This document shows, in pieces, positions 17,886-26,178 of a stretch of 64,000 nucleotides of DNA. The translations under genes were made by a program, and so were the position numbers. The notes below the pieces were generated by a model. It was not told the origin of the DNA. It made no database searches and saw nothing but the letters and a program-made list of their open reading frames with translations. Every line of letters starts with the position of its first letter. Position 1 is the stretch's first letter. This stretch comes from an uncultured Clostridia bacterium (GTDB lineage: Bacteria > Bacillota > Clostridia > TANB77 > CAG-508), in contig CAKPJC010000006.1 in assembly GCA_934162535.1 (NCBI GenBank), forward strand, positions 25,666 through 89,665, written 5' to 3'.

Positions 17886-17911
17886 AATTTGGCAACAGCT
17901 GTTGCCAAATT
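17886..17911. repeat. 26-bp perfect palindrome upstream of DUF1016 gene A
   Basis: Perfect dyad with core TTGGCAACAGCTGTTGCCAA and AATT ends, 16 bp upstream of the nuclease start codon. It shares GCAAC/GTTGC with the palindromes downstream of the pilin-like genes. Confidence 0.75.
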
Positions 17912-18049
17912 ACATTTTCTCTTTTATTAGTTCATACTATATCATAAAATTCAAAATTTTTCCATTAAATCTATAAATTTTCACACATATATTAATTCAT
18001 TTAATATAATCTCCTCTGCTTGTTTCTTAATTGTATTCATAGTTCCTAC

Positions 18050-18373
18050 TCAATAAAGCATATCGGTATTTTTCATATCTTCTGTCAAATTACTTTGTGC
18101 TTTTAATTTATTAATTATTTCATCTACTCTTTTGGTAGCAGTTTCTTGTATTTCTTCTAAATGGTTTATAAGTGTATTTTCCATAAACATTATTGTATAT
18201 TCTGCTTTTTTATGTTCTTTTAAATAATTTAATCTCATTCTTCCGTATTTATTCAAATGTATTTTCTTTTGTTTTGGTAATACTAAATTTGGAATATAAT
18301 AATCTCCTTGTCTTACATATTCTATTCCTGTTCTTTCATCAATAAATCTTTCTTTTAATTCTTTGTTCTCCAT
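18050..18373 (-). CDS. tnpV: TnpV family transposon-encoded protein
   Basis: 107 residues from the preferred start. FIDERTGIEYVRQGDYYIPN, then LPKQKK, NKYGRMRLNYLKEHKKAEYT and the C-terminal NLTEDMKNTDMLY match TnpV, a small protein carried by Tn4451-like and conjugative elements of Clostridia; its role is unknown. GAGGAG is 11 bp before the chosen ATG (MENKELKE); the ATG seven codons earlier overlaps that site. No transposase or recombinase is nearby, so this looks like the residue of an integrated element. It lies between the leader-only pilin remnant and the DUF1016 gene. Confidence 0.85.
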   Translation of the reverse strand: MENKELKERFIDERTGIEYVRQGDYYIPNLVLPKQKKIHLNKYGRMRLNYLKEHKKAEYTIMFMENTLINHLEEIQETATKRVDEIINKLKAQSNLTEDMKNTDMLY

Positions 18374-18500
18374 AATTCTTAAATCTCCTCTCAATTTTTT
18401 AATTTTAATTTTTATTATAAAATCAAAAAAAGATGAAATTGTTATTATTTTTTACAATTCATCTTTTAAATATTTGAATATTTGAAAATTTATGATTTTA

Positions 18501-18623
18501 CTAACTTGTTTGTAGGAGGAAACCTTTGTTATTACTAGATTTTACATTTTCGTCATAAGAGAATATGGTTGTTACTACTAATGCTATTAGTGTTATTGCT
18601 TTTGAGCTTTTTATTCCGTTCAT
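18501..18623 (-). pseudogene. Leader-only remnant of the pilin-like family (R2)
   Basis: The family promoter (18656-18684), ribosome site and first 18 codons (MNGIKSSKAITLIALVVT) are intact, then the sequence changes to TIFSYDENVKSSNNKGFLLQ and stops at codon 41. The second remnant at 21626-21739 breaks at the same codon and has nearly the same tail, so the junction is shared rather than random. An AAAGATGAA/TTCATCTTT hairpin follows on the minus strand (about 18427-18467). It could be an inactive copy, a donor or acceptor cassette, or a short peptide. Confidence 0.65.
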
Positions 18624-18695
18624 CTTTTGTTCCTCCATCTCTTTTTATTATTAGTATATTATCATAATGCGTCTTGTTTTTCAATATTTTTGGAT

Positions 18696-18833
18696 GAACA
18701 AATAAGAAAAATTGAAAATTTTTCTTTGATTTGTTCTCGCCCAATTTGAGTTTTCGACTAAAAGGAGAAAATCTCGAAGGGCTAGCGATTGTAGCTTTTT
18801 ATATACTAGGAAAGTATTACTTTCCTAGTATAT
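18696..18833. repeat. 138-bp multi-hairpin module, copy 3
   Basis: Upstream of the R2 remnant promoter, with the perfect ACTAGGAAAGTA/TACTTTCCTAGT hairpin at 18805-18831. It continues into the CTTGAATT hairpin and the palindrome at 18881-18906 exactly as copy 1 does. Confidence 0.7.
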
Positions 18834-18880
18834 AAAAAAATTGCCTTGAATTTAGAATTATAATTCAAGACATTCTTTCT

Positions 18881-18906
18881 AATTGTGCAACCACGGTTGC
18901 ACAATT
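18881..18906. repeat. 26-bp palindrome, AATT-bounded (copy 2)
   Basis: Identical core GTGCAACCACGGTTGCAC to 14366-14391, 71 bp after the stop of pilin-like paralog 3; probable part of its terminator region. Confidence 0.6.
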
Positions 18907-18976
18907 TATACTATTTAAACTTTTCTTCAATTTCATTTTTTATTTTTTTAATTTAGTACTATGGATAATGCTATTA

Positions 18977-20197
18977 TTATACCCCACTTAATGCTCTCCA
19001 ATATTCTGGTATATTTTCATAATTATTTAATCCTGTTGCATTGTAATAGCATCCATATCCATCAGGTTCACCAATATAATTATTTGTACTTCCGTTTGGC
19101 ACTCTTTTCCATAGTTTTATTGGCTCTCCTGTTAATCCTGTGCATTCGTAAAATGTACCTCTAAAATTAGTTACATTTGGACAATTTGCAAATAATTTTT
19201 CAGGAATGCTTGTTAGTGATTTGCAATAAAAAAACGTTCTTTCAAAACTTGTTGCATTTGGGCAATTCGCAAATAATTTTTCAGGAATGCTTGTTAGTGA
19301 TGTACAGTCTGCAAATGTTTCTTCAAAAGTTGTTACATTTGGACAGTTTGCAAATAAATCTTCTGGAATACTTGTTAGTTTTTCACATACAGTAAATCCA
19401 TATGAAAAATCTGTTATTTTTTCAAAACTCTTTTCTGTTGGACTTGCTATTTTTCTTAATTTTGTACAATTTTCTAGGCATACTGTTTCTAAACCTGTTT
19501 CTCCCCATTGGATTATTTCAAGAATGTTGTCATTTATTTCATCTCCATTGTAAATCTCTGTACATTTTCCTGTTATTGTTACTATGTATTCTTTGTTTTT
19601 TTCCGAGTATGTATGTATTGGTATAGAAGCAGATGCAATTTTGCTTTTCGCACCCTCATTTTGTATTACACTAGCATATTTTTTTTCTCCTGTATTCTTG
19701 TTTTCTGCTGTTGTTACCTTACCATCTCCCCAGTCTACTTTTGTTCTATCATCTATCTCTCCAGCTATCGGCAATTCCACTTCTCCAGTTTCTCCTGAAT
19801 TAACTAGCATTATTAATGCTCTTTTGTCTACTTCTTCTCCATATGGTATCTCTCTTGTTCCTATTGTTATTATTTCTTTTTTTCTGTCTATTTCTTTTTC
19901 ATATACTATTCCTTCTTGTATTAGTTTTTCCAACATTTCTTCTTTCGATACTAATGCTTCACTTGTTCCTGTTACTTCATTTTGTGTTTTTATCATTTTG
20001 TTATTGTTTTTCCACATTTTTACTTCTTCGTCTACATTTCCTGCTCTTGATTCTAGCTTCGCTTCATTTGTTTTTGTTACTATTCCATTTTCTCCTTTTA
20101 ACATTTGTATGCTTATCCCTGCTAATATCAGTAACACTACGATAGTTACTACTAATGCTATTAGTGTTATTGCTTTTGAGCTTTTTATTCCGTTCAT
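18977..20197 (-). CDS. Pilin-like surface protein with three 27-residue repeats (paralog 3)
   Basis: 406 residues. Leader MNGIKSSKAITLIALVVTIV is followed by VLLILAGISIQMLKGENG. The conserved stalk and VDWGDGKV follow, then three repeat units (KLTSIPEDLFANCPN, then two SLTSIPEKLFANCPN) and the common tail. The last ~75 residues and the sequence beyond the stop are nearly identical to paralog 2, while the middle differs, as expected if segments are exchanged by recombination. Its start is set by GGAGG before MNGIKSS. DUF1016 gene B lies upstream. Confidence 0.8.
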   Translation of the reverse strand: MNGIKSSKAITLIALVVTIVVLLILAGISIQMLKGENGIVTKTNEAKLESRAGNVDEEVKMWKNNNKMIKTQNEVTGTSEALVSKEEMLEKLIQEGIVYEKEIDRKKEIITIGTREIPYGEEVDKRALIMLVNSGETGEVELPIAGEIDDRTKVDWGDGKVTTAENKNTGEKKYASVIQNEGAKSKIASASIPIHTYSEKNKEYIVTITGKCTEIYNGDEINDNILEIIQWGETGLETVCLENCTKLRKIASPTEKSFEKITDFSYGFTVCEKLTSIPEDLFANCPNVTTFEETFADCTSLTSIPEKLFANCPNATSFERTFFYCKSLTSIPEKLFANCPNVTNFRGTFYECTGLTGEPIKLWKRVPNGSTNNYIGEPDGYGCYYNATGLNNYENIPEYWRALSGV

Positions 20198-20338
20198 CTT
20201 TTGTTCCTCCATCTCTTTTTATTATTAGTATATTATCATAATGTGTCCTATTTTTCAATATTTTTGTATTAAAAAATCGCCTTGAATTTAATTTCTTAAA
20301 CTCAAAGCGAAAATTTTTAATTTTAATAAAACCTTTGT

Positions 20339-20366
20339 AAAAATTCCAGACGCGTCTAGAATTTTT
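20339..20366. repeat. 28-bp palindrome downstream of DUF1016 gene B
   Basis: Core ATTCCAGACGCGTCTAGAAT with one mismatched pair and A/T arms, starting 4 bp beyond the nuclease stop, the same position as the palindrome after gene A. Confidence 0.7.
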
Positions 20367-20369
20367 ATA

Positions 20370-21404
20370 TTATTCATTTTCTTCTTCAATTATATCAATA
20401 TGCAAGTTCAAATCTTCTTCTGTTGGTAACACTTCTAAAATGTCTTTTGGTAATACCTTTGATATTTCATAAGAACTAACTCCTATTGGTTTGTTAATAT
20501 CTCTTAATGAGTACTCAACTGAAAACTTTGTTTTTTCTCTACATAATATAATTCCAATTGTTGGATTATCACTATCTGTTTTTATTAAATCATCAACTGC
20601 TGATAAATAAAAATTTAATTTTCCAGCATATTCTGGTTTATATTCAGTATTCTTTAATTCTACAACTATATAGCAATGTAATTTAGTATGATAAAATAAC
20701 ATATCTATAAAATAATCTTTATCATCTACCGAAATTTTATACTGATTTCCAATAAAACTAAAACCATTTCCTAATTCCAGTAAAACTGTTTTTATTCTTT
20801 CGACCATTGCTTTTTCTAATTCTGTTTCTATAAAACTTTCTTTTAAATTTGACAAGTTCAAAATATATGGATCTTTCATCATATCTTTTGCTAGCTTGCT
20901 TTGTGGTGCTTGTAATGTATCTTGAAAATTATTAGGTTTATCCCCTAAAACTTGGCGTGTATATAAATCACTTTTGATTTGAAATGCTAAATCATCATAA
21001 CTCCATCCATTTATTGAAGTCTGCTCTATATACCACTCTCTTTGTTCTTCGTTTTTTATCTTGCTAAAAATTAATATATTGTGTGACCAAGGTATCTTTT
21101 CAGAAATTTTTTTAAGGTTACTATTATTTTTACATTCTAAATAATATTTTTTCATATTAAGAAGATTTCTTTCTGAAAACCCCTTCATATTAGGAAAATT
21201 AACTTTTAGTTCTATTGATAAATTGTTTATAAAACTATTCCCATATTTAGAATTTTCGTCTATTACTTGTCCCAAATAACAATATAACGCCAACATTCTT
21301 CTATTTGCACTTTTATAAATATCATACTGTGCATTTAATATTTCATTTTTTATGTCTTTAAATACTTCTTTAAAATCTTTTTCTAACATTTGATTTTCTT
21401 CCAT
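20370..21404 (-). CDS. DUF1016 / YhcG-family PD-(D/E)XK nuclease B
   Basis: 344 residues. Same architecture as gene A: DUF1016_N (YCYLGQVIDENSKYG, FSERNLLNMKKYYLEC, IPWSHNILIFSKI, WSYDDLAFQI) then a PD-(D/E)XK core DYFIDMLFYHTKLHCYIVVE followed by LKN. The two nucleases are well diverged, so they were acquired separately rather than by recent duplication. Palindromes at 20339-20366 and 21462-21489 flank it and share an AGACGC core with each other. Putative DNA nuclease; the partner and target are unknown. Confidence 0.85.
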   Translation of the reverse strand: MEENQMLEKDFKEVFKDIKNEILNAQYDIYKSANRRMLALYCYLGQVIDENSKYGNSFINNLSIELKVNFPNMKGFSERNLLNMKKYYLECKNNSNLKKISEKIPWSHNILIFSKIKNEEQREWYIEQTSINGWSYDDLAFQIKSDLYTRQVLGDKPNNFQDTLQAPQSKLAKDMMKDPYILNLSNLKESFIETELEKAMVERIKTVLLELGNGFSFIGNQYKISVDDKDYFIDMLFYHTKLHCYIVVELKNTEYKPEYAGKLNFYLSAVDDLIKTDSDNPTIGIILCREKTKFSVEYSLRDINKPIGVSSYEISKVLPKDILEVLPTEEDLNLHIDIIEEENE

Positions 21405-21461
21405 ATACTACCTCTTTTCTTCAATTATTTAAGTTAAAAATTTATATTTCAATGATTTTCT

Positions 21462-21489
21462 AAAATTCGCAGATGCGTCTGCGAATTTT
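21462..21489. repeat. 28-bp palindrome upstream of DUF1016 gene B
   Basis: Arms AAAATTCGCAG and CTGCGAATTTT around ATGCGT (two unpaired positions), 58 bp before the nuclease start. Confidence 0.7.
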
Positions 21490-21625
21490 AAATGTTTTTG
21501 ATTTATTAGTATTATAGCATTTATTTCCAAATATTTCATTATAAATTCAAAAAAAGATGAACTTGTATATATTTTTTACAATTCATCTTTCAAATATGTG
21601 AAAATTTATGATTTTACTAAATTGT

Positions 21626-21739
21626 TTATAGGAGGAAACCTTTGTTATTACTAAATTTTACATTTTCGTTATAAGAGAACAATGTTGTTACCACTAATGC
21701 TATTAGTGTTATTGCTTTTGAGCTTTTTATTCTGTTCAT
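21626..21739 (-). pseudogene. Leader-only remnant of the pilin-like family (R1)
   Basis: Starts MNRIKSSKAITLIALVVT behind the family promoter (21772-21800) and GGAGG, then diverges to TLFSYNENVKFSNNKGFLL and stops at codon 38. The breakpoint and tail match R2. The AAAGATGAA/TTCATCTTT hairpin follows (about 21548-21590). It lies downstream of paralog 4 and upstream of DUF1016 gene B. Confidence 0.65.
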
Positions 21740-21858
21740 CTTTTGTTCCTCCATCTCTTTTTATTATTAGTATATTATCATAATGCGTCTTGTTTTTCAA
21801 TATTTTTGTATTAAAAAATTGTCTTGAATTTAGAATTATAATTCAAGACATTCTTTCT

Positions 21859-21884
21859 AATTGTGCAACCACAGTTGCACAATT
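21859..21884. repeat. 26-bp palindrome, AATT-bounded (copy 3)
   Basis: Core GTGCAACCACAGTTGCAC, one base different from the other two copies, 68 bp after pilin-like paralog 4 and followed by the CTTGAATT hairpin on the minus strand. Confidence 0.6.
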
Positions 21885-21951
21885 TATACTATTTAAACTT
21901 TTCTTCAATTTCATTTTTTATTTTTTTAATTTAGTACTATGGATAATGCTA

Positions 21952-23250
21952 TTATTCAAGTGATTCTCTCCAATATTCCGGTATATTCTCATAATTATTT
22001 AATTCTGTTGCTTTGTAATAGCATCCACATCCATCAGGTTCACCAATATAATTATTTGTACTTCCGTTTTGCACTCTTTTCCATAGTTTTATTGGCTCTC
22101 CTGTTAATCCTGTGCATTTGTAAAATGTACCTACAAAATTAGTTACATATAGGCAATTTGCAAATAATGTTGATGGAATGCTTGTTAATGATGTACAGCC
22201 TGCAAATGTTACTTCAAAAGTTGTTACATTTGGACAATTTGCAAATAATGTTGATGGAATGCTTGTTAATGATGTACAATCTACAAATGTTGCTTCAAAA
22301 GTTGTTACATTTGGACAATTTGCAAATAATGTTGATTGAATGCTTGTTAATGATGTACATTCTGCAAATGTTCCATAAAAAGTTGTTACATTTGGACAGT
22401 TTGCAAATAAGTCTTCTGGAATACTTGTTAATGATATACTTTCATAAAATCCATATGAAAAATCTGTTATTTTTTCAAAACTCTTTTCTGTTGGACTTGC
22501 TATTTTCCTTAAATTTATGCATCCTGCTAGTTTTACATCTTCTAACCCTGTTTCTCCCCATTGAATTATTTCAAGAATGTTGTCATTTTCATATCCATTG
22601 TAAAGTTTTGTGCATTTTCCTGTTATTGTTACTTTATAATCTTTGTTTATTTCTGGGTATGTGTGTTCTATTTGTTGTGGAGGCATCTGTGCACTTTTAT
22701 TTTTAGTACTATCATTTTGAACTATATTTGCATATTTTTTTCCTTCTGTATTTTTGTTTTCTGCTGTTGTTACCTTACCATCTCCCCAGTCAATAGTTAT
22801 TCCTTCCTCAGTTTCTAATACTGGCAATTTCACTTCTCCAGTATCTCCTGAATTAACTAGTATTATTAATGCTCTTTTGTCTACTTCTTCTCCATATGGT
22901 ATTTCTCTTGTTCCTATTGTTATTATTTCTTTGTCTCTGTCTATTTCTTTTTCATATACTATTCCTTCTTGTATTAGTTTTTCCAACATTTCTTCTTTCG
23001 ATACTAATGCTTCACTTGTTCCTGTTACTTCATTTTGTGTTTTTATCATTTTGTTATTATTTTTCCACATTTTTACTTCTTCGTCTACATTCCCTGCTCT
23101 TGATTCTAGCTTCGCTTCATTTGATTTTGTTACTATTCCATTATCTCCTTTTAACATTTGTATGCTTATTCCTGCTAATATCATTAATACTACGATTGTT
23201 ACTACTAATGCTATTAGTGTTATTGCTTTTGAGCTTTTTATTCTGTTCAT
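21952..23250 (-). CDS. Pilin-like surface protein with four 27-residue repeats (paralog 4)
   Basis: 432 residues and the longest family member. The leader and stalk are the same as paralog 2, then IDWGDGKV, a PPQQIEHTYPEIN stretch and four 81-bp repeat units: SLTSIPEDLFANCPN, SLTSIQSTLFANCPN and two starting SLTSIPSTLFANC. The tail is slightly diverged (KLWKRVQNGS, CYYKATELNN). Adjacent repeat units are nearly identical in DNA, so copy-number change by slippage or unequal recombination is likely. The promoter is at 23284-23312. Confidence 0.8.
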   Translation of the reverse strand: MNRIKSSKAITLIALVVTIVVLMILAGISIQMLKGDNGIVTKSNEAKLESRAGNVDEEVKMWKNNNKMIKTQNEVTGTSEALVSKEEMLEKLIQEGIVYEKEIDRDKEIITIGTREIPYGEEVDKRALIILVNSGDTGEVKLPVLETEEGITIDWGDGKVTTAENKNTEGKKYANIVQNDSTKNKSAQMPPQQIEHTYPEINKDYKVTITGKCTKLYNGYENDNILEIIQWGETGLEDVKLAGCINLRKIASPTEKSFEKITDFSYGFYESISLTSIPEDLFANCPNVTTFYGTFAECTSLTSIQSTLFANCPNVTTFEATFVDCTSLTSIPSTLFANCPNVTTFEVTFAGCTSLTSIPSTLFANCLYVTNFVGTFYKCTGLTGEPIKLWKRVQNGSTNNYIGEPDGCGCYYKATELNNYENIPEYWRESLE

Positions 23251-23404
23251 CTTTTGTTCCTCCATCTCTTTTTTATTATTAACATATTATCATAATGTGT
23301 TTTATCTTTCAATATTTTTGGAACATTTTTTATCTTATGCTATTGTATTTCACGTTTTTATATACATTTTTATATAAAATATACTATGTCAAGAAGTAGA
23401 TACG

Positions 23405-23440
23405 AAAAAAGACTGTAAATTATATAAACTCACAATCTTT
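23405..23440 (-). terminator. Terminator after mutL
   Basis: On the minus strand AAAAGATTGTGAG pairs imperfectly with ACAGTCTTTTTT across a loop, ending in a T run. It starts 8 bp beyond the mutL stop. Confidence 0.55.
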
Positions 23441-23447
23441 TATATTA

Positions 23448-25790
23448 TTATTTTCTTGCAAATTTTCTTTCAATATCATATTTAGACATTTTTATCGCTG
23501 TTGGTCTTCCATGTGGACATGTGAATGGATTTGGTAATTCTAATAATTTATCCATTAAGCTATCAACTTCTTCTTTAGTTAATGCCATGTTTGCTTTTAC
23601 TGCTGCTTTACAAGCAACTGTTGCAATAAATCTTTCTTCAACTTCTTGTTTTGCAGTTCTTGATACTGAATTTATCTCGTCTAGTGTTTCCAAAAACATT
23701 TCTTTTGTTTCTAGGTCTAAACACATTTCTGGTACACCTGTAAGTTTTATGGTGTTTTCCCCAAATTCTTCTAACATGAACCCTGCTTTTCTAAACATTT
23801 TCATGTTGTCTCTTGCTATTTCCATTTCCTTGTGTGTTAATGTTATAATATCTGGTAATAACATTAATTGAGAGTCTTTGTTTTCATCATTGTAGTAATT
23901 TGCTTTTACTTTTTCATATAATATTCTTTCATGTGCTGCATGTTGGTCTATTATATACATTTCTTTGTCTATTTCTATTATTATGTATGTTTTGAATACT
24001 ATTCCAATAAATTTGTACGTTGGTTTTTTGTATTCTTCAATATTTTCAAATACTGATATGTTTTCTGCTGTTGCTATATCTTGTGCATCTTCTCCATCAT
24101 TTTCTTTTTCTTCCATATCTAAGTTGTGCCCTCTAACTGGTTTTGTTCCAAATAGTCTTAGATACATTTCTTCAAACTCTTTTGAATATTCTCCACTACT
24201 TTCTTGCTCTGCTGTTTTTTCACTCTCATTTTCTTCTTGAAGTGCTTTTGGCAATTCTTCTTCATTGTCTTTGTTTGGTTCTAATGCTTTTTCTACCTCT
24301 TCTTTTAGGTTTATTGGCTTTTGGTTTGCTTTTGCAATTTCTTCTAATAAGTCAACTTTTAACTCTGGTTGTTTTGTTTCTTCTTTTGAAGTTTCCTCTT
24401 CTGCTTTTTCTGTTTTGTATTCTTCGTTTTCTTCTTCAACCGGAATTGTTGTATCTTCTGCATTTGTTGTATATTTTAATTCTTTTTCTTGCTCCAATTT
24501 TGCTTTTAATTCAGGTGATTCTTGTATTAGCTTGTCTTTTATTTCTTGTAATTTTCTTAGTACTTCTTGGCTTTTTTCTATTTCTGACATTCCAGCTCCA
24601 TTTAATATCCCTGATGTTGGTATTTCCGGAGTAGTTGTGCTTGTATTTGTTGTATGCCTTAATGATTCTGGTATTCCATTTTCTTTTCTTGCTTTGTATA
24701 TTTGTTCTACTATTGTTTCTTCTCCATTTTTGTTTTTGTTTCCAAATAGTCCACTTTCTGTCCTTGACATACTTGATGTATGGTCTGTGTCTGCTACAAG
24801 TTCGGATTTTAGTAATGTGTCTTTTATTGCATGATATACTGCTTTGAATACTACATTTTCTTCTTCAAATCTTACTTCAAGTTTTGCTGGGTGCACATTT
24901 ACATCTACTTTGCTTGGGTTCATGTCTATGTTTAGTATTAGAAAACTAAATTTTCCAATAGGTATCATTCCTTTGTATGCTCTTTCTGCTGCTGATGATA
25001 ATGATTTGTCTTTTACATATCTTTTATTCACAAAGAATAATTGGTTTGACCTGTTTGAACGTGCTATTTCTGGTTTTCCTATTACTCCATATATGTGCAT
25101 TCCTTCATATTCATAGTCTGTTGGTATTACTCCTTGTGCAATGTCTTTACCATATATGCTGTATATTACTGATTTCAAGTCACCATTTCCATTTGTTTGT
25201 ATTATTGTTTTTCCTGTGTTTACTAGCTTTATTGCTATTTCTGGATGTACAAGTGCAATTCTTGTTACTGCATCTTCTATATATCCTGCTTCTGTAAAGT
25301 CTTTTTTTAGAAATTTGTATCTTACTGGTGTATTATAAAATAGGTTTGTTACTGTTATTGTTGTTCCATTTGCACAACCTGTTTCTCCTTTTTCTAGGAC
25401 TTTTCCACCTTCTACTACTATTCTATATCCATTTGCTTGGTTTGCTGGCTTTGATACCATTTCTACATTTGCTATTGCTGTTATACTTGCAAGTGCTTCT
25501 CCTCTGAACCCCATTGACATTACTGTGTTTAAGTCGTCTGCACTTCTTATTTTACTTGTTGCATGCCTTTCAAATGCCATTTCCATGTCATCTTCTGCTA
25601 TCCCTTTTCCATTGTCTGTTACTTTTATGTATGATATTCCTCCATTTTTTATTTCTACTGTTATGTTTGTTGCTCCTGCATCTATAGAGTTTTCTACCAT
25701 TTCTTTTATTACTGATGCTGGTCTTTCTATTACCTCTCCTGCTGCTATTTTGTTTATTGTTAAGTCATCTAATAATACTATATTTCCCAT
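23448..25790 (-). CDS. mutL: DNA mismatch repair protein MutL
   Basis: 780 residues. The N-terminal GHKL ATPase has NKIAAGEVIERPASVIKEMV, DNGKGI and GFRGEALASI. The C-terminal domain has the endonuclease motif DQHAAHERI and the CPHGRP motif, so this is the nicking type found in bacteria without MutH. Between them lies an unusually long acidic, Lys/Glu/Thr-rich linker (about residues 340-565) of low complexity. mutS is not adjacent, although the two are often neighbours in Clostridia. A sigma-A promoter is at 25844-25872. Confidence 0.95.
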   Translation of the reverse strand: MGNIVLLDDLTINKIAAGEVIERPASVIKEMVENSIDAGATNITVEIKNGGISYIKVTDNGKGIAEDDMEMAFERHATSKIRSADDLNTVMSMGFRGEALASITAIANVEMVSKPANQANGYRIVVEGGKVLEKGETGCANGTTITVTNLFYNTPVRYKFLKKDFTEAGYIEDAVTRIALVHPEIAIKLVNTGKTIIQTNGNGDLKSVIYSIYGKDIAQGVIPTDYEYEGMHIYGVIGKPEIARSNRSNQLFFVNKRYVKDKSLSSAAERAYKGMIPIGKFSFLILNIDMNPSKVDVNVHPAKLEVRFEEENVVFKAVYHAIKDTLLKSELVADTDHTSSMSRTESGLFGNKNKNGEETIVEQIYKARKENGIPESLRHTTNTSTTTPEIPTSGILNGAGMSEIEKSQEVLRKLQEIKDKLIQESPELKAKLEQEKELKYTTNAEDTTIPVEEENEEYKTEKAEEETSKEETKQPELKVDLLEEIAKANQKPINLKEEVEKALEPNKDNEEELPKALQEENESEKTAEQESSGEYSKEFEEMYLRLFGTKPVRGHNLDMEEKENDGEDAQDIATAENISVFENIEEYKKPTYKFIGIVFKTYIIIEIDKEMYIIDQHAAHERILYEKVKANYYNDENKDSQLMLLPDIITLTHKEMEIARDNMKMFRKAGFMLEEFGENTIKLTGVPEMCLDLETKEMFLETLDEINSVSRTAKQEVEERFIATVACKAAVKANMALTKEEVDSLMDKLLELPNPFTCPHGRPTAIKMSKYDIERKFARK

Positions 25791-25843
25791 ATTTTCTTCA
25801 TCGTTCCTTCCCTGCTTTTCTTTCGATTCTTTTCTACTTTTTT

Positions 25844-25872
25844 ATTTTATCATTTATGTTATTTATTATCAA
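25844..25872 (-). promoter_or_regulatory. Sigma-A promoter for mutL
   Basis: Minus strand TTGATA, 17 bp, TAAAAT, 54 bp before the mutL start codon. Confidence 0.55.
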
Positions 25873-25915
25873 GTATTTTTTCATTTTTACATTAATTAGC
25901 TTTTCGTTTGTTGTA

Positions 25916-25942
25916 ACACATTTTTTTATATCCCATATTATA
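25916..25942 (+). promoter_or_regulatory. Possible sigma-K-type sporulation promoter
   Basis: Plus strand AC, 16 bp, CATATTATA, matching the loose sigma-K consensus (AC, 16-17 bp, CATANNNTA). It lies about 70 bp before a Cys-rich peptide gene. The consensus is weak in AT-rich DNA, so this is tentative. Confidence 0.3.
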
Positions 25943-26010
25943 TATTATCAAAAGAAAAATTCTATTTAATATACTTTGATTAAATTTAATAATTGAAAGG
26001 GGGGTTTTAT

Positions 26011-26130
26011 ATGCCAGAAAATAGAGGTTGTGGATGTGGCTTCGGTTTCGGTGATGACTGCTGTTGCATAATCATACTAATACTTTTAATATGTTGCTGT
26101 TGTGGTGGTAACAGAGGAGGATGTTGCTAA
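26011..26130 (+). CDS. Cysteine-rich small membrane peptide (39 aa)
   Basis: MPENRGCGCGFGFGDDCCC is followed by eight aliphatic residues (IIILILLI), then CCCCGGNRGGCC. Eleven of 39 residues are Cys. GAAAGGGGGG lies 7 bp before the ATG and a bidirectional terminator follows at once. It is one of only two plus-strand genes in the window. Gly/Cys-rich peptides with a short hydrophobic centre occur as sporulation or coat-associated peptides in Clostridia; that assignment is inference, supported weakly by the possible sigma-K promoter. Confidence 0.65.
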   Translation: MPENRGCGCGFGFGDDCCCIIILILLICCCCGGNRGGCC

Positions 26131-26146
26131 TCCTTTAGACATATAA

Positions 26147-26176
26147 AAGAAGGCTCCCTTTTTCGAGAGTCTTCTT
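26147..26176. terminator. Bidirectional terminator between the Cys-rich gene and secA2
   Basis: AAGAAGGCTC pairs with GAGAGTCTTCTT across a T-rich loop, leaving two central mismatches. It lies 16 bp after the plus-strand peptide gene and 2 bp after the minus-strand secA2 stop. Confidence 0.7.
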
Positions 26177-26178
26177 AA

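Noticed and set aside
18553..18744. 63-residue frame across remnant R2 and the 138-bp module
   Set aside because: Out of frame with the pilin-like leader, no ribosome site, and it crosses the promoter.
22150..22470. 81-bp repeats in pilin-like paralog 4 as a CRISPR array
   Set aside because: Repeats are contiguous, in frame with the 27-residue protein unit, and lack unique spacers.
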